Assembly (NCBI RefSeq): GCF_030652235.1
Contig: NZ_JAUSBA010000032.1
Coordinates: forward strand, 32,862-96,861
Origin: Cypionkella sp.
GTDB lineage: Bacteria > Pseudomonadota > Alphaproteobacteria > Rhodobacterales > Rhodobacteraceae
Reading direction: 5' to 3'
Length of the DNA stretch: 64,000 nucleotides
How positions within the stretch are numbered: position 1 is the first letter of the stretch; every line of letters starts with the position of its first letter. This document shows, one piece after another, positions 63,452 to 64,000 of the stretch. Both the position numbers and the translations under genes were made by a program. Below the pieces are notes generated by a model. It did not search any database. It saw nothing but the letters and a program-made list of their open reading frames with translations, and was not told the DNA's origin.

Positions 63452-64000
63452 GCCGCTTTCCTTTCTTCAATCAGGTGGGTGCAGTTTGCGGCCACCAGCG
63501 CGGCGGCGAGGTCGGGGCAGACGCTGTTGCCGCAGCAGCTGACCTGCACGTCTTTCGGAAACGCCTTCCAGTGCCAGTCGCCATCGGCCTCGATCCAGTG
63601 GCCGTCGATCTGATAGTCAGGCGGGAAGCCTTGGGCATTGAACAACTCGCGCGGGGTGAGCATCCGCATGCCGATGTCCACGACGACATAGGTGGTGCCG
63701 TCGATGGTCAGGGTGACAAACTCGCCACCCTTCCAAGCGTCATGGGCGCGCAGGAACTCGGCCACGGCGCGGGCGCGGGCTTCATGCTCGGGCTGGAAAG
63801 GCGGGGCCTGGAGGGCGGCCTGCATGTGGCCCATGCGGTCTTTGGTGGTGACGGTGTGTAGCGGCTCATCCATCCGCGCGCCGTCGCCGGTGCCGTAGTA
63901 TTTCGCGAACCATGCGGCGACTGGCATCTGTTGCGATCCGGTGGCTGCGATGGTGGACATGGGGTCACGCAGATCGTGGCCCGCGTGCTGCCCCATGCGG
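63448..64000 (-). CDS. DNA (cytosine-5) methyltransferase, C-terminal part (cut by window edge)
   Basis: About 184 residues of the C-terminus are visible. EPLHTVTTKDRMG corresponds to the motif after the target-recognition domain. MLTPRELFNAQGFPPDYQI is motif IX-like, and CCGNSVCPDLAAALVAAN is motif X of C5 methyltransferases. The catalytic PC motif lies beyond base 64000. As part of the integrated element it probably protects phage DNA or modifies the host. No restriction enzyme is visible in the window. Confidence 0.88.
   Translation of the reverse strand, partial: RMGQHAGHDLRDPMSTIAATGSQQMPVAAWFAKYYGTGDGARMDEPLHTVTTKDRMGHMQAALQAPPFQPEHEARARAVAEFLRAHDAWKGGEFVTLTIDGTTYVVVDIGMRMLTPRELFNAQGFPPDYQIDGHWIEADGDWHWKAFPKDVQVSCCGNSVCPDLAAALVAANCTHLIEERKAA

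Noticed and set aside
63448-64000. Restriction-modification system at the right edge
   Set aside because: Only the methyltransferase end is visible and its neighbours are phage-type genes, so an orphan phage methyltransferase is more likely.

Overview
The window is a GC-rich chromosomal segment from an alphaproteobacterium of the order Rhodobacterales (Rhodobacteraceae-like). Support for this placement: a sciP-ctrA cell-cycle pair, LpxI instead of LpxH, an arginyl/leucyl protein transferase (Bpt) gene, usg, family-restricted proteins (DUF6614, DUF6778, the RSP_2648-type PIN protein), a DksA without zinc cysteines, and dispersed palindromes of a type I associate with this family. The species cannot be named from the sequence.

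Layout. 1-9.5 kb (+) is an envelope-biogenesis operon: cdsA (cut by the edge), dxr, rseP, a 45-aa membrane protein, bamA, skp-like ompH, fabZ, lpxA, lpxI, lpxB. 9.6-16.3 kb holds mnmA (-), sciP, ctrA, ligA and recG. After recG comes a 40-aa membrane protein behind a cluster of LexA-type half-sites. 16.7-24 kb carries an Fe-S scaffold, hisI, gluQ, trmFO, a DUF6614 protein, a DoxX protein, an uncharacterised ORF and gyrA. 24-28 kb has usg, a KamA-like radical SAM enzyme, and an arginase/ornithine cyclodeaminase pair facing an Lrp-type regulator. 28-34 kb (-) has an enoyl-CoA hydratase/isomerase, ccmH-ccmF, and ilvN-ilvB behind a readable transcription attenuator. 34-43 kb holds a VOC protein, bpt, a DUF2852 protein bracketed by twin operators, a YbaK protein, glnE, and eda-edd behind a LacI-type operator.

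43-51 kb has a DUF6778 lipoprotein, an RlmI-like methyltransferase, a PIN protein, an M48 protease, and a minus-strand MoxR / DUF2927 / small membrane protein / VWA group interrupted by an unexplained gap of about 800 bp. 51-61 kb has dksA, a flavin monooxygenase, an amine-oxidase-like FAD enzyme, a DUF1353 lipoprotein, xth, an uncharacterised ORF, erpA, dgt, an ankyrin protein, dsbB, a YqaA-type membrane protein and a YpfJ-type zinc peptidase. From 61.4 kb a tRNA-Leu(CAA) is followed by a tyrosine integrase and phage-type genes (HTH protein, ASCH-like protein, cytosine methyltransferase fragment). This looks like one end of an integrated element that continues beyond the window.

Most of the window is ordinary housekeeping. 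I do not see a clearly new multi-gene system. The most informative signals are regulatory: the ilv attenuator, the LexA-like array before the 40-aa membrane protein, the twin 19-bp operators at the DUF2852 gene, the edd operator, the CtrA/GANTC sites upstream of ctrA, and two families of dispersed composite palindromes, mostly in convergent gaps.
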